Shown: piece by piece, positions 7,943-16,238 of the stretch
Layout: the number at the start of each line of letters is the position of its first letter
How positions within the stretch are numbered: position 1 is the first letter of the stretch
Assembly (NCBI GenBank): GCA_023398165.1
Contig: JAEWSQ010000021.1
Coordinates: 62,001-126,000, forward strand
DNA length: 64,000 bases
Source: Spirochaetota bacterium
Lineage (GTDB): Bacteria > Spirochaetota > Spirochaetia > Treponematales > Treponemataceae
Reading direction: 5' to 3'
The notes under the pieces: generated by a model
Told to the model about the DNA's origin: nothing
The model's database searches: none
Seen by the model: the letters and a program-made list of their open reading frames with translations, nothing else
Position numbers and translations under genes: made by a program

Positions 7943-8694
7943 CAGTTAAGACCTTCAAGATAGGCTTTGGTAAAAACTTTATCGGGAATCGGGCTTGTGG
8001 ATATTTCAGAAACAATCTGCTGTGTCTGTTCTCCCTTATTCAATTCATCGCGGATAATTGTCTGTGTGGGAACAAGTTTATTACCCATCTTAGCATATTT
8101 CGGCATCAATACTGTTCTCATTAACTTGTCATTGGGATTATAGTTCTCCTGTTTTAAAAGCACAGAGACATCTTTCCTCACATAATATACATCTTTGGCA
8201 TAAGCAGGTCGTTCTGTCTTTGCCTTTAGTGTTATTATCCAAACTTCGTATGAACCGACTTTTCCGCTTTCAATTGAGGTAGCATCATAATCGTCGCGGT
8301 AGGAGTATTCTTTGGCGATGTCGGTTGTTTTGGCATCCGAATCCCCGATGTTCTCCTTCAACGATTGATGTGAAAATTTTCTTCCAATAGGATCATACAG
8401 CCACATATTGTCCCCGTCGCGAAGATAACCTGAACCCTTATCCGCTTCCGGGAGCAGCTGAATTATGGTAAACTGTTTTTGTGCATCACGCTGAAAAAGC
8501 TTGAACTGCATCTGTTCGGCCGGTGAATTCGGTTTTTCAACTATCAGCGTTACAGTCGCTGAATAATCCTGCCCGCTGTAATCATATGCTTTTTCCAATG
8601 CATCAAGAATTTCATACGGATCGGGCGTTGTCTGAGCCGTAAGAGATAAAGTGCAGACGAGCACACAAAAAACTAAAACACTAATTTTTTTCAT
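7942..8694 (-). CDS. Outer-membrane lipoprotein-sorting (LolA-like) protein
   Basis: About 250 residues with a Sec signal peptide (MKKISVLVFCVLVCTLSL, cleavage near TAQ). The mature domain matches the LolA-like family annotated as outer membrane lipoprotein-sorting protein: DYSATVTLIVEKP, GSGYLRDGDNMWLYDP, YSYRDDYDA, YYVRKDVSVLLKQENY. Such proteins are periplasmic lipid or lipoprotein carriers. The chosen start (8692-8694) has GGAGAA 4-5 nt upstream; a longer frame to 8721 lacks one. It lies between two FtsX-like permease genes and the barrel gene, consistent with carrying a hydrophobic cargo across the periplasm. Confidence 0.82.
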   Translation of the reverse strand: MKKISVLVFCVLVCTLSLTAQTTPDPYEILDALEKAYDYSGQDYSATVTLIVEKPNSPAEQMQFKLFQRDAQKQFTIIQLLPEADKGSGYLRDGDNMWLYDPIGRKFSHQSLKENIGDSDAKTTDIAKEYSYRDDYDATSIESGKVGSYEVWIITLKAKTERPAYAKDVYYVRKDVSVLLKQENYNPNDKLMRTVLMPKYAKMGNKLVPTQTIIRDELNKGEQTQQIVSEISTSPIPDKVFTKAYLEGLN

Positions 8695-8748
8695 ATATTC
8701 TCCAAACATAAAATATCGCAAGATGTCTGCACCGCAGACAAAAACTAG

Positions 8749-10059
8749 CTATTTTACTGAACGAAGCGCATCCGCAGGATTCATTTTTGCGGCACTCCGC
8801 GCAGAACCTGAAACTGCGATCATCGTCAGCAGTATAATCACCGCAAGCTTTATAAGAACAGAAGACGGGGAAAGTATGTAGGTCCAGTGCCCGTTCTGTA
8901 AAAACATTGTAAGTTCAGGACTGGTAAAAGTAAAGAGAGAGAGAATACTCATACCTGCAACCGCGGCAATAAAACCGGCTGCTGCACCGAACGCTGAAAG
9001 CAGAACAGACTCCCACATAAAAATTCTTCCTGCTTCTTTTTTTCTCATTCCCACGGCTCTCATGGTTCCAATTTCCTTGATGCGCTCATATATTACCATC
9101 TTGTATGTATTGGAAATACCAATCATGATTACTAAAAATAATCCGACAAGAATTCCAAGGCTTACGTACTGTATTGTTGAAAGAATCTGTTTTATCTGCG
9201 GTACTTCATCATTAAAAGTCTGCACAATATATTTTGTTCCTTCCCATTGTGAGTCTTCAAGCTGCTTGTTGAGTCCGCGGATCGGGTTATCAGGATTCGT
9301 TTTCAGGGCATCGAGTCTGCTTGTTACAGGTGCCCTTTGCGCTATTAGGGCTTCAAGCGTCTGTGCTGCTTTATCCTGTTCGGCCTGATTATTGAGCATA
9401 ATACTGTAAATATAGAATTCATCTGGAGCGAGTCCTGTGATTTCATTTAAGTACTGAATATGGCAGTAAGCTGCGATTGATCCAATAAGGCTCACATCTT
9501 TACTGACAGAGGCAAGCGTAAATTCTCCAAATGTGGCCTGTCCCGAAATTGTACTCAACTGAATAATCAGATTATCCCCTACCTGCATGTTTAAAGCCTT
9601 TACGACAGATTCACTTAGAATGACAGACTTCGGATCCGCCAGATTTTCCCATGAACCGTCAACAAGCGTCATTATTTTTTCAAAATACGTTTCCTTCTCA
9701 AAGTCGCATCCGAAAATATTCGTCTGATTCTTATTCCCCTCGAAAATCAATGTAGCACTTGTAATAGTTCTCTTACTGTCAAATTGATATTTAATCCCCG
9801 ACTCCGCGAGAACTTCACGGAGCATTTGATCATCACGTGTAACCGATGAGACTTTCTCCCCGTTTTTCTCCGCACCGCCTACGAGAACATTTCCGCCGAA
9901 AAGAAAAGCGAACTGTTCGGAAAAGTTCCGTATAGAACCTGCGGCAAGAGAATCAACTATTGTTACTATAAAAAATCCGAAAGCCACAGCTCCGCCGAGT
10001 AAAAAACTCCGCTTTTTCTGCCGCGACAAATTCCGGAATGCTAATCCAGCTGTATTCAT
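8749..10059 (-). CDS. FtsX-like ABC permease (LolE/MacB type), second of pair
   Basis: 436 residues with MacB/LolCE topology: one N-terminal segment (SFLLGGAVAFGFFIVTIV), a periplasmic domain of about 230 residues, then three C-terminal segments (VSLGILVGLFLVIMIG, SAFGAAAGFIAAVAG, LAVIILLTMIAV). The FtsX signature IKEIGTMRAVGMRKKE lies between the second and third segments. Start ATG with AAGGAGAT. It forms a heteromeric mechanotransmission transporter with the adjacent permease and ATPase. The substrate is inferred to be lipoprotein or lipid from neighbours; macrolide-type export is the alternative. Confidence 0.85.
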   Translation of the reverse strand: MNTAGLAFRNLSRQKKRSFLLGGAVAFGFFIVTIVDSLAAGSIRNFSEQFAFLFGGNVLVGGAEKNGEKVSSVTRDDQMLREVLAESGIKYQFDSKRTITSATLIFEGNKNQTNIFGCDFEKETYFEKIMTLVDGSWENLADPKSVILSESVVKALNMQVGDNLIIQLSTISGQATFGEFTLASVSKDVSLIGSIAAYCHIQYLNEITGLAPDEFYIYSIMLNNQAEQDKAAQTLEALIAQRAPVTSRLDALKTNPDNPIRGLNKQLEDSQWEGTKYIVQTFNDEVPQIKQILSTIQYVSLGILVGLFLVIMIGISNTYKMVIYERIKEIGTMRAVGMRKKEAGRIFMWESVLLSAFGAAAGFIAAVAGMSILSLFTFTSPELTMFLQNGHWTYILSPSSVLIKLAVIILLTMIAVSGSARSAAKMNPADALRSVK

Positions 10060-10080
10060 ATATATCTCCTTAACCTTTTT

Positions 10081-11613
10081 CTACGACTGCTGATTCATAG
10101 CTTTAAGCGGTGTTATTTTAAGCGCCACACTCACCGGATAAATATTTGCTGCCGCACTGCCGATTAAAATAACAAGTATTGTTGCAATGATGGAAGAGAA
10201 TGTCGGCGTCAAAGAGATGCTTCCGCCGCCGAGCAGAAGTTTAGCCGTGCTGTTTGTCACTGTAAAACCTATTGCATTAATTACGGCAGACAGAATCAGT
10301 GCGAGTACTGTTCCTGCAATGGATGCAAGAAGCGTTATGCTTATAGATTCTGCAAAGAACAGCTTACGTATAAAGCCTCTTCCAGCTCCCAGAGCTCTCA
10401 TCGTTCCTATTTCACCGGTTCTCTCTATCGTTGAAACTATGAGAGTATTCATAATAACAATAAATACAACGACAGCGAGAAGAACTATAAGAATAGTAAA
10501 AATACCGCTCAGCATATCGGTCGTGGAAGCAAAATCATATGAGGCTGCCTTCCAGTCGATAGCTTTAAGATTCAATCCTTTTTCTGCGAAGAGCTGATTC
10601 AATTTTGCAATAACAATAGGAGCGGAAGACGGATTACTAAGCTTTAAAACAACATAGTGCCATGCTCCGTCATCCGTTTGATTCAGCTTGTCGCGTAAAG
10701 AAGTGTCGCCGAGTATTGCATCAAGATCAGATTCTTTCAAACCGCCTTCAAGTACCGCATTGCCTGAAACATCGAAAATTTCCGCCTCGAGTGCGAATAA
10801 GTCGTCTTCAGAGAGCGAGCTTAACGATGTGTCGACAGTCTCGGGAAGTTCACGCGCATACACCGAGCCGTATGTAAGATCTGAGAGAGCGCGGGCAGTA
10901 TTGGGATCCATGTAGCATAACTCAAGAATAGCGGTATTAGGATCCGGCTGTTCATAAAAACCGCTTATGGAAACTTCCCTCAGGGTTTGAGAACCGGTAA
11001 TGGCAAAAGCGCTCACAAGAACTTTATCACCGACAGCAAGGGGAATTTTATAATACTTTTCAAATTTGTTTTTCAAGCGTATATCCATAAGCACAGACGG
11101 TTCTGTTTGTGAAGGATAATCCCCTTCAAGAATTTTCATTTTTGAAAACATCTCGAAATAGGTTTTGGGATCTCCTGCAAAATAATAGAAGTACGGATAA
11201 TTAGCAGTCTGGTCTTCATCAACTTCAAAATCTTCAGGAACCGCTTCGGAATTAAGAAGCCCCAGCCCTGATATTACCGTTGTTTTTTGAGCTATACCAT
11301 CAACATCCTCAAGAAGAGACAAAAGCCCTTTTGTGTCGGGAATTGCGGGAGTTTTCGGCAGTGATCCCACAGTAACTGTTGCAGTAACCCCGAACAGAGT
11401 TACCTGACCCTTCTCCGGAGAGGGTCCGTGAATGACAACATCGCCGCAGTAGTTTGCTCTAAAATCCTTCTCAAGACCTCTTCTTGTCGATTCAAGAAAA
11501 CCGGTTCCGAGAATTATGAGCATAACACCTAAGCAAATAAGGAAACCAAGAATTATGGTTTTTGACTTGTGTTCCCACAAGTTGCCTAATGCTATACGTA
11601 TTACAGAATTCAT
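10081..11613 (-). CDS. FtsX-like ABC permease, first of pair
   Basis: 510 residues, same topology as its downstream neighbour but with a longer periplasmic domain (about 330 residues) containing Asp/Glu-rich insertions. Membrane segments: TIILGFLICLGVMLIILG, then IFTILIVLLAVVVFIVIM, SITLLASIAGTVLALIL and IIATILVILIGSAAA. The FtsX signature is ERTGEIGTMRALGAGRGF. The ATG follows the ATPase stop by one base, with CGGAGG 6 nt upstream, so translation is tightly linked. The size difference between the two permeases suggests a LolC/LolE-like heterodimer rather than a MacB homodimer. Confidence 0.85.
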   Translation of the reverse strand: MNSVIRIALGNLWEHKSKTIILGFLICLGVMLIILGTGFLESTRRGLEKDFRANYCGDVVIHGPSPEKGQVTLFGVTATVTVGSLPKTPAIPDTKGLLSLLEDVDGIAQKTTVISGLGLLNSEAVPEDFEVDEDQTANYPYFYYFAGDPKTYFEMFSKMKILEGDYPSQTEPSVLMDIRLKNKFEKYYKIPLAVGDKVLVSAFAITGSQTLREVSISGFYEQPDPNTAILELCYMDPNTARALSDLTYGSVYARELPETVDTSLSSLSEDDLFALEAEIFDVSGNAVLEGGLKESDLDAILGDTSLRDKLNQTDDGAWHYVVLKLSNPSSAPIVIAKLNQLFAEKGLNLKAIDWKAASYDFASTTDMLSGIFTILIVLLAVVVFIVIMNTLIVSTIERTGEIGTMRALGAGRGFIRKLFFAESISITLLASIAGTVLALILSAVINAIGFTVTNSTAKLLLGGGSISLTPTFSSIIATILVILIGSAAANIYPVSVALKITPLKAMNQQS

Positions 11614-11614
11614 C

Positions 11615-12385
11615 TTAGGCCTCCGGACCGTTTCCAGTCTTGCGGTTTTCCACTATCTCGCCGTCCAAAAGTCTGATAACGTGATCTGCCATCGCGGTGA
11701 TTTTTGCATCGTGAGTGGAAAAGATAAAGGTCGTTTCAAGATCTTTGTTTATTTCTTTCATGAGATTTAAAATTTGATCGCCTGTTTTAGAGTCCAGATT
11801 TGCGGTAGGTTCATCTGCAAGAATAAGAGGAGCCTTTGTTACCAGCGCGCGTGCAATTGCAACTCTCTGTCTCTGGCCTCCTGAAAGTTCATTCGGCTTA
11901 TGATGTTTCCATGCAGTTAAACCGACCTTTTCAATAAGATAGGAAATCCATTCATCCTTTTCGTTTTTCTTCATTTTTCCCTTTCCGAGAAGAAGGGGGA
12001 ATTCAATATTTTCAAAAACATTTAGAACCGGAATGAGATTGAAATTCTGGAAAATAAAGCCGAGATGAGTCCTGCGCAGCTCGGTAATGCGGTTATCAAT
12101 TTTCACGGTTATTTTCTGGTTTTTCTTTCTCTTTTTCTCATCGGTACTATCAGAAGAAAATCTGCCCTCATACACATCTATGCCGTTAATTTCTATAGTA
12201 CCGGCGGTCGGGGTGTCAATTAAACCTATCATATTCAAAATGGTGGATTTACCGGAACCGGAAGGACCTGCAATCGAAACAAAGTCTCCCTTCTCAATTT
12301 CAAACGAAGCTTTTTTGACAGCCTCAACTTCCACCTTGCCTAACGGATATACCTTGCGTACATCTGACATTTTTATAATGGCCAT
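11615..12385 (-). CDS. LolD/MacB-type ABC ATPase with charged insertion
   Basis: 256 residues; first gene of the seven-gene operon. Walker A GPSGSGKST, signature NELSGGQRQRVAIARAL, Walker B LILADEPTANLD and switch STHD are intact, typical of the LolD/MacB branch that drives FtsX-type permeases. Between Walker A and the Q-loop (GFIFQNF) is an insertion of about 30 residues rich in Lys, Asp and Ser (EKKRKKNQ) not usual in LolD. Start ATG with AGGAGG. Expression probably starts from the promoter at 12459-12487. Confidence 0.88.
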   Translation of the reverse strand: MAIIKMSDVRKVYPLGKVEVEAVKKASFEIEKGDFVSIAGPSGSGKSTILNMIGLIDTPTAGTIEINGIDVYEGRFSSDSTDEKKRKKNQKITVKIDNRITELRRTHLGFIFQNFNLIPVLNVFENIEFPLLLGKGKMKKNEKDEWISYLIEKVGLTAWKHHKPNELSGGQRQRVAIARALVTKAPLILADEPTANLDSKTGDQILNLMKEINKDLETTFIFSTHDAKITAMADHVIRLLDGEIVENRKTGNGPEA

Positions 12386-12458
12386 ACTTCCTCCTGGATC
12401 GTTATTACGAAAACTATATGCCTTAAAACCGTTTTCCTTATTCTAGTGTACTAAGTAT

Positions 12459-12487
12459 ATAATACACTGATACATACACAGTGTCAA
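12459..12487 (-). promoter_or_regulatory. Sigma-70 promoter with inverted-repeat operator for the Lol-like operon
   Basis: Minus strand TTGACA (12482-12487), 17 bp, TATTAT (12459-12464). The spacer is framed by inverted repeat ACACTG...CAGTGT (12464-12469 and 12479-12484, 9-bp centre), placed to block polymerase, as in TetR- or MarR-type operators. The leader before the ATPase start is about 70 nt and carries a good Shine-Dalgarno. Confidence 0.72.
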
Positions 12488-12517
12488 TATTTTTTTATCT
12501 ATTTACCTTGCACTATT

Positions 12518-12694
12518 TTAAAATTTGTCATTCTTTTTTTTTCTCTCCCTCACACACTCAGTAAGTAAAAACTCAATCTGACCGTTAATAGAGCGGAAAT
12601 CATCTTCAGCCCAGGAAGCAAGCTCCTTCCAAAGAGAGGAAGACACCCTGAGAAGAATCTGTTTTTTATCATCTGTTTTTTCTTTTTCTTCCAT
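12518..12694 (-). CDS. Arc-type ribbon-helix-helix DNA-binding protein, 58 aa
   Basis: A 58-residue protein with a beta-strand (KQILLRVSSSLWKELASWA), then two helices and the hinge DDFRSINGQIEFLLTECV, which is the ribbon-helix-helix plan of Arc/MetJ repressors. The N-terminus is charged. It starts 23 bp after the SPFH gene and is in the same direction, so co-transcription is likely. Small Arc-like proteins are known next to SPFH genes in some Firmicutes and spirochaetes (recalled, not checked). Dimers or tetramers of such proteins bind short palindromes, matching the tandem sites upstream of the SPFH gene. Confidence 0.75.
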   Translation of the reverse strand: MEEKEKTDDKKQILLRVSSSLWKELASWAEDDFRSINGQIEFLLTECVRERKKKNDKF

Positions 12695-12717
12695 GAGGCT
12701 TCCTCTGAAGTGTACAA

Positions 12718-13725
12718 TCAGTATAAAGAACCTGTATTCACTACGGGCTGGGTTTCCTTATTGCCGCATAAAACAACCATAAGATTGCTTACCATTGCAG
12801 CCTTTCTTTCCTCGTCAAGATTGACAATGTTTTTTTCATTTAATTTTTCAAGCGCCATTTCGACCATACCCACAGCACTGTCCACAATGTACTGGCGGGC
12901 GGCAACAACTGCTACAGCCTGCTGCCGCTGCAGCATGACAGGCGCAATTTCGGGAGCATAGGAAAGATGAGTAATACGGGCTTCCATAATTTCAAGACCG
13001 GCAATAGTTACCTTGCTCTGAATTTCCTCCTTCAATTTTTCTGCCACTTCAAGACTGCTGCCCCGCAGCGACTTTTCACCGTCCTCATCCGGACAGTCAT
13101 AAGGATACAGGCGTACAATATTGCGCAAAGCGGAATCGCACTGGATGGAAAGGAATTCTATATAATTATCAACACTGAACAAAGCCTTTGCCGTATTCGA
13201 AACCTTCCATACAACAACAATACCAATAACAATCGGGTTGCCCAGGGAATCATTAACCTTCTGCTTATCATTATTCAGCGTCATAGCCTTTAGAGATATC
13301 TTCTTTTTAGACTGAATAACCTGCAGGGAACCGGCTTTCACGGTATTTTTACCATCGTCGCTTGTAGAACCGGAAGAAGCTCCTGAATGAAGAGGATACA
13401 CCGCTGTTGTAAAGGGATTTACAAAGAACATTCCGGGACCTTTCAAAGTACCGTAATATGAGCCGAAAAGTGTAAGTACAAGCGCTTCATTAGGACGTAA
13501 AACCCGTAATCCAGCCTGAATCAAGGGTACAATAATACTGAGCACCCCTATGCTTAATCCCAGCATAATTCCCGAAGTAAGTGAATCTTTATGTGACTCG
13601 AGCCTCCACCCGTAATAAATTGTCCCGGCAATACATAGTGCTATAAGCGCAAAACTTACACAAAGCATCAGCATCCCGTTTAGAAAGGGTGCTCTTTTTT
13701 CAAGAACCTGCGAATCGTCTTTCAT
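12718..13725 (-). CDS. SPFH/Band 7 membrane protein
   Basis: About 335 residues. Two N-terminal membrane segments (LMLCVSFALIALCIAGTIYYG; SIGVLSIIVPLIQ) precede an SPFH domain: VLRPNEALVLTLFGSYYGTLKGPG, DSLGNPIVIGIVVVWKV, YIEFLSIQCDSALRNIV, then an Ala/Gln/Glu helix (PVMLQRQQAVAVVAARQ). SPFH proteins form membrane-surface oligomers organising microdomains or proteases. Start ATG at 13723-13725 with GGAGGAG; the codons upstream of it are rejected. It forms a pair with the ribbon-helix-helix gene. Confidence 0.87.
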   Translation of the reverse strand: MKDDSQVLEKRAPFLNGMLMLCVSFALIALCIAGTIYYGWRLESHKDSLTSGIMLGLSIGVLSIIVPLIQAGLRVLRPNEALVLTLFGSYYGTLKGPGMFFVNPFTTAVYPLHSGASSGSTSDDGKNTVKAGSLQVIQSKKKISLKAMTLNNDKQKVNDSLGNPIVIGIVVVWKVSNTAKALFSVDNYIEFLSIQCDSALRNIVRLYPYDCPDEDGEKSLRGSSLEVAEKLKEEIQSKVTIAGLEIMEARITHLSYAPEIAPVMLQRQQAVAVVAARQYIVDSAVGMVEMALEKLNEKNIVNLDEERKAAMVSNLMVVLCGNKETQPVVNTGSLY

Positions 13726-13740
13726 ATCTCCTCCATACAA

Positions 13741-13763
13741 TATGATATCATATTGATATCAAT
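13741..13763. promoter_or_regulatory. Tandem GATATC palindromes (probable operator)
   Basis: Two 12-bp perfect palindromes, TATGATATCATA (13741-13752) and ATTGATATCAAT (13752-13763), share one base and have centres 11 bp apart, about one helical turn. They lie between the -10 and the Shine-Dalgarno of the SPFH gene, a repressing position. This spacing suits adjacent ribbon-helix-helix dimers. Confidence 0.7.
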
Positions 13764-13766
13764 TAG

Positions 13767-13795
13767 ATAATAGTACTGATATTGAGTATTGTCAA
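13767..13795 (-). promoter_or_regulatory. Promoter of SPFH-RHH operon
   Basis: Minus strand TTGACA (13790-13795), 17 bp, TATTAT (13767-13772); the transcript would begin inside the tandem palindromes. Confidence 0.7.
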
Positions 13796-13805
13796 TAACT
13801 TTTTC

Positions 13806-13834
13806 TTGCAAACTGAAATATTCCATGTTACACT
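13806..13834 (+). promoter_or_regulatory. Promoter of the GGDEF/EAL gene
   Basis: TTGCAA (13806-13811), 17 bp, TACACT (13829-13834); leader of about 34 nt with AAGGAAG before the GTG at 13875. Confidence 0.55.
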
Positions 13835-13874
13835 ATCGGATGGAAGGGTTAAATTTAATCTCAAGGAAGCTTCA

Positions 13875-15548
13875 GTGCTTAACACCGCGTTTAAGAAGAG
13901 CAAGAGAAGGTATATTTATGTTACTGCCTGCATACTGCTTTTAGTAACGTTTACTTCAATTTACATCTGTGTTTCCTATATAAGAGAGCTCCAGTCTCTT
14001 ATAATCAATAACACTCAGCTGATACAACGGGGTTCCTCTTTCGTGGAAGTCACTATCGCGGGTGCAGTTATTATAGTCCTTACCCTTGTGTCGTTTTTGA
14101 CCGTTTTTTCGGTAACACAGATTACCTATAAAAACAAGCTTCAAACCCTGGCCTATAAAGATCCTGTAACAAACGGATGGAACTGCAACTGGTTCAAAGT
14201 GCAGTTTCCCCGTATAGTAAAAACATATAAACAAAATAAGTACGTCCTCGTTCTCTTTGATATTGATAAATTCAAGATTTTAAACGACACATTCGGGCAC
14301 GCCAAAGGCGATGCATTTCTCGAGTTCATTTACAACTGCATTGAAAAACAGCAGAAAAATGACGAGCTTGTATGCCGTTTTGAATCCGACTGCTTTCTGC
14401 TTCTCATGGAATGCAGCAGCAACCAGGAAATTCAGGAACGGCTTGAAAAATTATCCGTACAGATCAATACCTTCAATGAAATTCATGAACAAAAATATTT
14501 CGTTTCTTTTTCCTGCGGCATCAGCCAGATACTGAGCGATACAGAGGAATTATTTATCTACATAGACCGCTGCGAAGTAGCTCTTCAATGCTGCGCGAAA
14601 ACAATCGGAAGAACCAGGTTTTTACGTTCCGCTTTTTTCAATGAATGCGACCGCACAAAGCTTATTGAAGAAAAAAAAATTGAGAACAGGATGGCAAAAG
14701 CCCTGGAATCGGGTCAGTTTACCGTGTATCTGCAGCCGAAATACGATATTGACAATAACAGAGTTGCAGGAGCCGAGGCTCTTGTACGCTGGCAGGACCC
14801 TGAACGAGGCATGATTATGCCCGCCGATTTTATATCGCTTTTCGAGAAAAACGGCTTCATCTTAAAACTTGATTTATTTGTTTTTGAAAAAGTCTGCAAG
14901 CTCATACACTCATGGCTGGACACAGGCGCTGAACCTGTTCCCATTTCTGTTAACCTTTCCAGAACGTACCTTGATTCACTTCTTTTTATTGATAACCTCG
15001 AAAGAATAAGAAATCAATATAATGTTCCGGCAAAGTATATTGAACTTGAACTCACTGAATCTATCGTTTACGAAAACATGGGACTGCTGCTAACCATAAT
15101 TAATAAGATTCATTCTTTGGGTTATACATGTTCTATTGATGACTTCGGTTCCGGCTACTCATCTCTTAATCTTCTGCGCAACGTTCCTGTTGACACCTTA
15201 AAACTCGACCGGGGTTTCTTTATGGAGTCTGAAGAGTCGCCCGAAAGAGGAAATGCTGTTATTTCCTCAGTTATTGATCTTGCCCGTAAACTGAATATGA
15301 AAACCGTCTCAGAAGGGGTGGAAAGCGTAGTTCAGGTTAATTTCCTACGGAATGCACAGTGTGACCTGGTTCAGGGCTACGTTTTTTCCAAACCTGTTCC
15401 CGTTTCTGACTTTGAAAGGGAGGTATTCGGCCTCGTGCTGTCTGAAAAAAGAATACTTCCCGACATTGACCCGGAAAAAGCAGAAGGTGAATTTCTCATG
15501 CATGATGCTACAGATTTTGAACAGAGCCTACCCCTGTCGCAGCCTTAA
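13875..15548 (+). CDS. Membrane c-di-GMP phosphodiesterase with degenerate GGDEF
   Basis: 557 residues: two N-terminal membrane segments (YVTACILLLVTFTSIYIC; VTIAGAVIIVLTLVSFLTVF), a GGDEF-fold domain, then an EAL domain. The GGDEF signature is replaced by RFESDCF, so cyclase activity is unlikely and the domain may only bind GTP. The EAL domain keeps its catalytic set: AEALVRW, SVNLS, LELTES, SIDDFGSGYSS, LKLDRGF, SEGVES, so it should hydrolyse c-di-GMP to pGpG. The GTG start at 13875 is chosen because of its Shine-Dalgarno and promoter; an upstream ATG at 13782 lies before that promoter. It converges with the phosphoesterase gene, overlapping it by 21 bp. Confidence 0.87.
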   Translation: MLNTAFKKSKRRYIYVTACILLLVTFTSIYICVSYIRELQSLIINNTQLIQRGSSFVEVTIAGAVIIVLTLVSFLTVFSVTQITYKNKLQTLAYKDPVTNGWNCNWFKVQFPRIVKTYKQNKYVLVLFDIDKFKILNDTFGHAKGDAFLEFIYNCIEKQQKNDELVCRFESDCFLLLMECSSNQEIQERLEKLSVQINTFNEIHEQKYFVSFSCGISQILSDTEELFIYIDRCEVALQCCAKTIGRTRFLRSAFFNECDRTKLIEEKKIENRMAKALESGQFTVYLQPKYDIDNNRVAGAEALVRWQDPERGMIMPADFISLFEKNGFILKLDLFVFEKVCKLIHSWLDTGAEPVPISVNLSRTYLDSLLFIDNLERIRNQYNVPAKYIELELTESIVYENMGLLLTIINKIHSLGYTCSIDDFGSGYSSLNLLRNVPVDTLKLDRGFFMESEESPERGNAVISSVIDLARKLNMKTVSEGVESVVQVNFLRNAQCDLVQGYVFSKPVPVSDFEREVFGLVLSEKRILPDIDPEKAEGEFLMHDATDFEQSLPLSQP

Positions 15549-16220
15549 AGGATGAAAAGAACTCTTTCCGAACAATCCCTGTCGTATTTCAAAAAAATCG
15601 ACACAGTACCGGTCCGTAAGTCCCGGGAACGTAATATATGCAATACTGGGAGGCATGCCGCCCCGCGGTCTCGAGCAGCTTCCGGGATTTAAAATAAGAC
15701 TTGTATTATTTTCAGTGTAGAATGGTATATGGGTATGCCCGAAAAGCACAATATCAGCATCGAGTACTGATGCGGTATGCATGAGTGTTTCAGTTCCCAC
15801 ATCCACGCCGTGCCGGTTGCCGTGAACTGCTATAACAGTTCTTCCTGCGGCGCCGAACACAATGCGGTACGGAGCCGATAGTATGCATCTGCTGTTTTCT
15901 GATTCTTTTTCAATCTCAAAGAAATACCGCTCGGAGTCGCCGTTGCCTTTCACAAAGGCAATCACCGGAGGAAGAGAGTTTTTCAAAGATGCATCAGTAT
16001 GAGCTTCCTCAAGAAAGCGGACAAGATCGCACACGCCGTCTCCGCAAAAAACCATTGCATCGGCATCGCTTCCAAAACCCTCTATGATGTCGCAAAAAAT
16101 ATCATAATCACCGTGGCTGTCTGAAATTACAAGCAGTTTAGCATTCTTCTTTTTTTCAAGCTTTCTTATATCCTCAGTCGAACCAATAAGAAAAGAAGGC
16201 TGCTGTATAAGTTCATTCAT
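15528..16220 (-). CDS. YfcE/MJ0936-type metallophosphoesterase
   Basis: 230 residues of the calcineurin-like fold: SDSHGD, FCGDGVCD, FVKGNGDSE, AVHGNRHG, FGHTHIPFY and NPGSCSRPR give all five metal-binding motifs. The third reads GNGD where GNCD or GNHD is usual. Relatives are Mn-dependent phosphodiesterases with unclear natural substrates. Start ATG with AGGAAT. The 3' end overlaps the convergent EAL gene by 21 bp. Upstream, 18 bp away, is the lipoprotein gene on the same strand, so the two may be co-transcribed. Confidence 0.85.
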   Translation of the reverse strand: MNELIQQPSFLIGSTEDIRKLEKKKNAKLLVISDSHGDYDIFCDIIEGFGSDADAMVFCGDGVCDLVRFLEEAHTDASLKNSLPPVIAFVKGNGDSERYFFEIEKESENSRCILSAPYRIVFGAAGRTVIAVHGNRHGVDVGTETLMHTASVLDADIVLFGHTHIPFYTENNTSLILNPGSCSRPRGGMPPSIAYITFPGLTDRYCVDFFEIRQGLFGKSSFHPLRLRQG

Positions 16221-16238
16221 ATTCTTATTCCTGTCCGG

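Noticed and set aside
13782..13874. Upstream ATG start for the EAL gene
   Set aside because: The 31 extra residues lie before the only promoter seen and have no homology-like pattern; GTG at 13875 has a Shine-Dalgarno.
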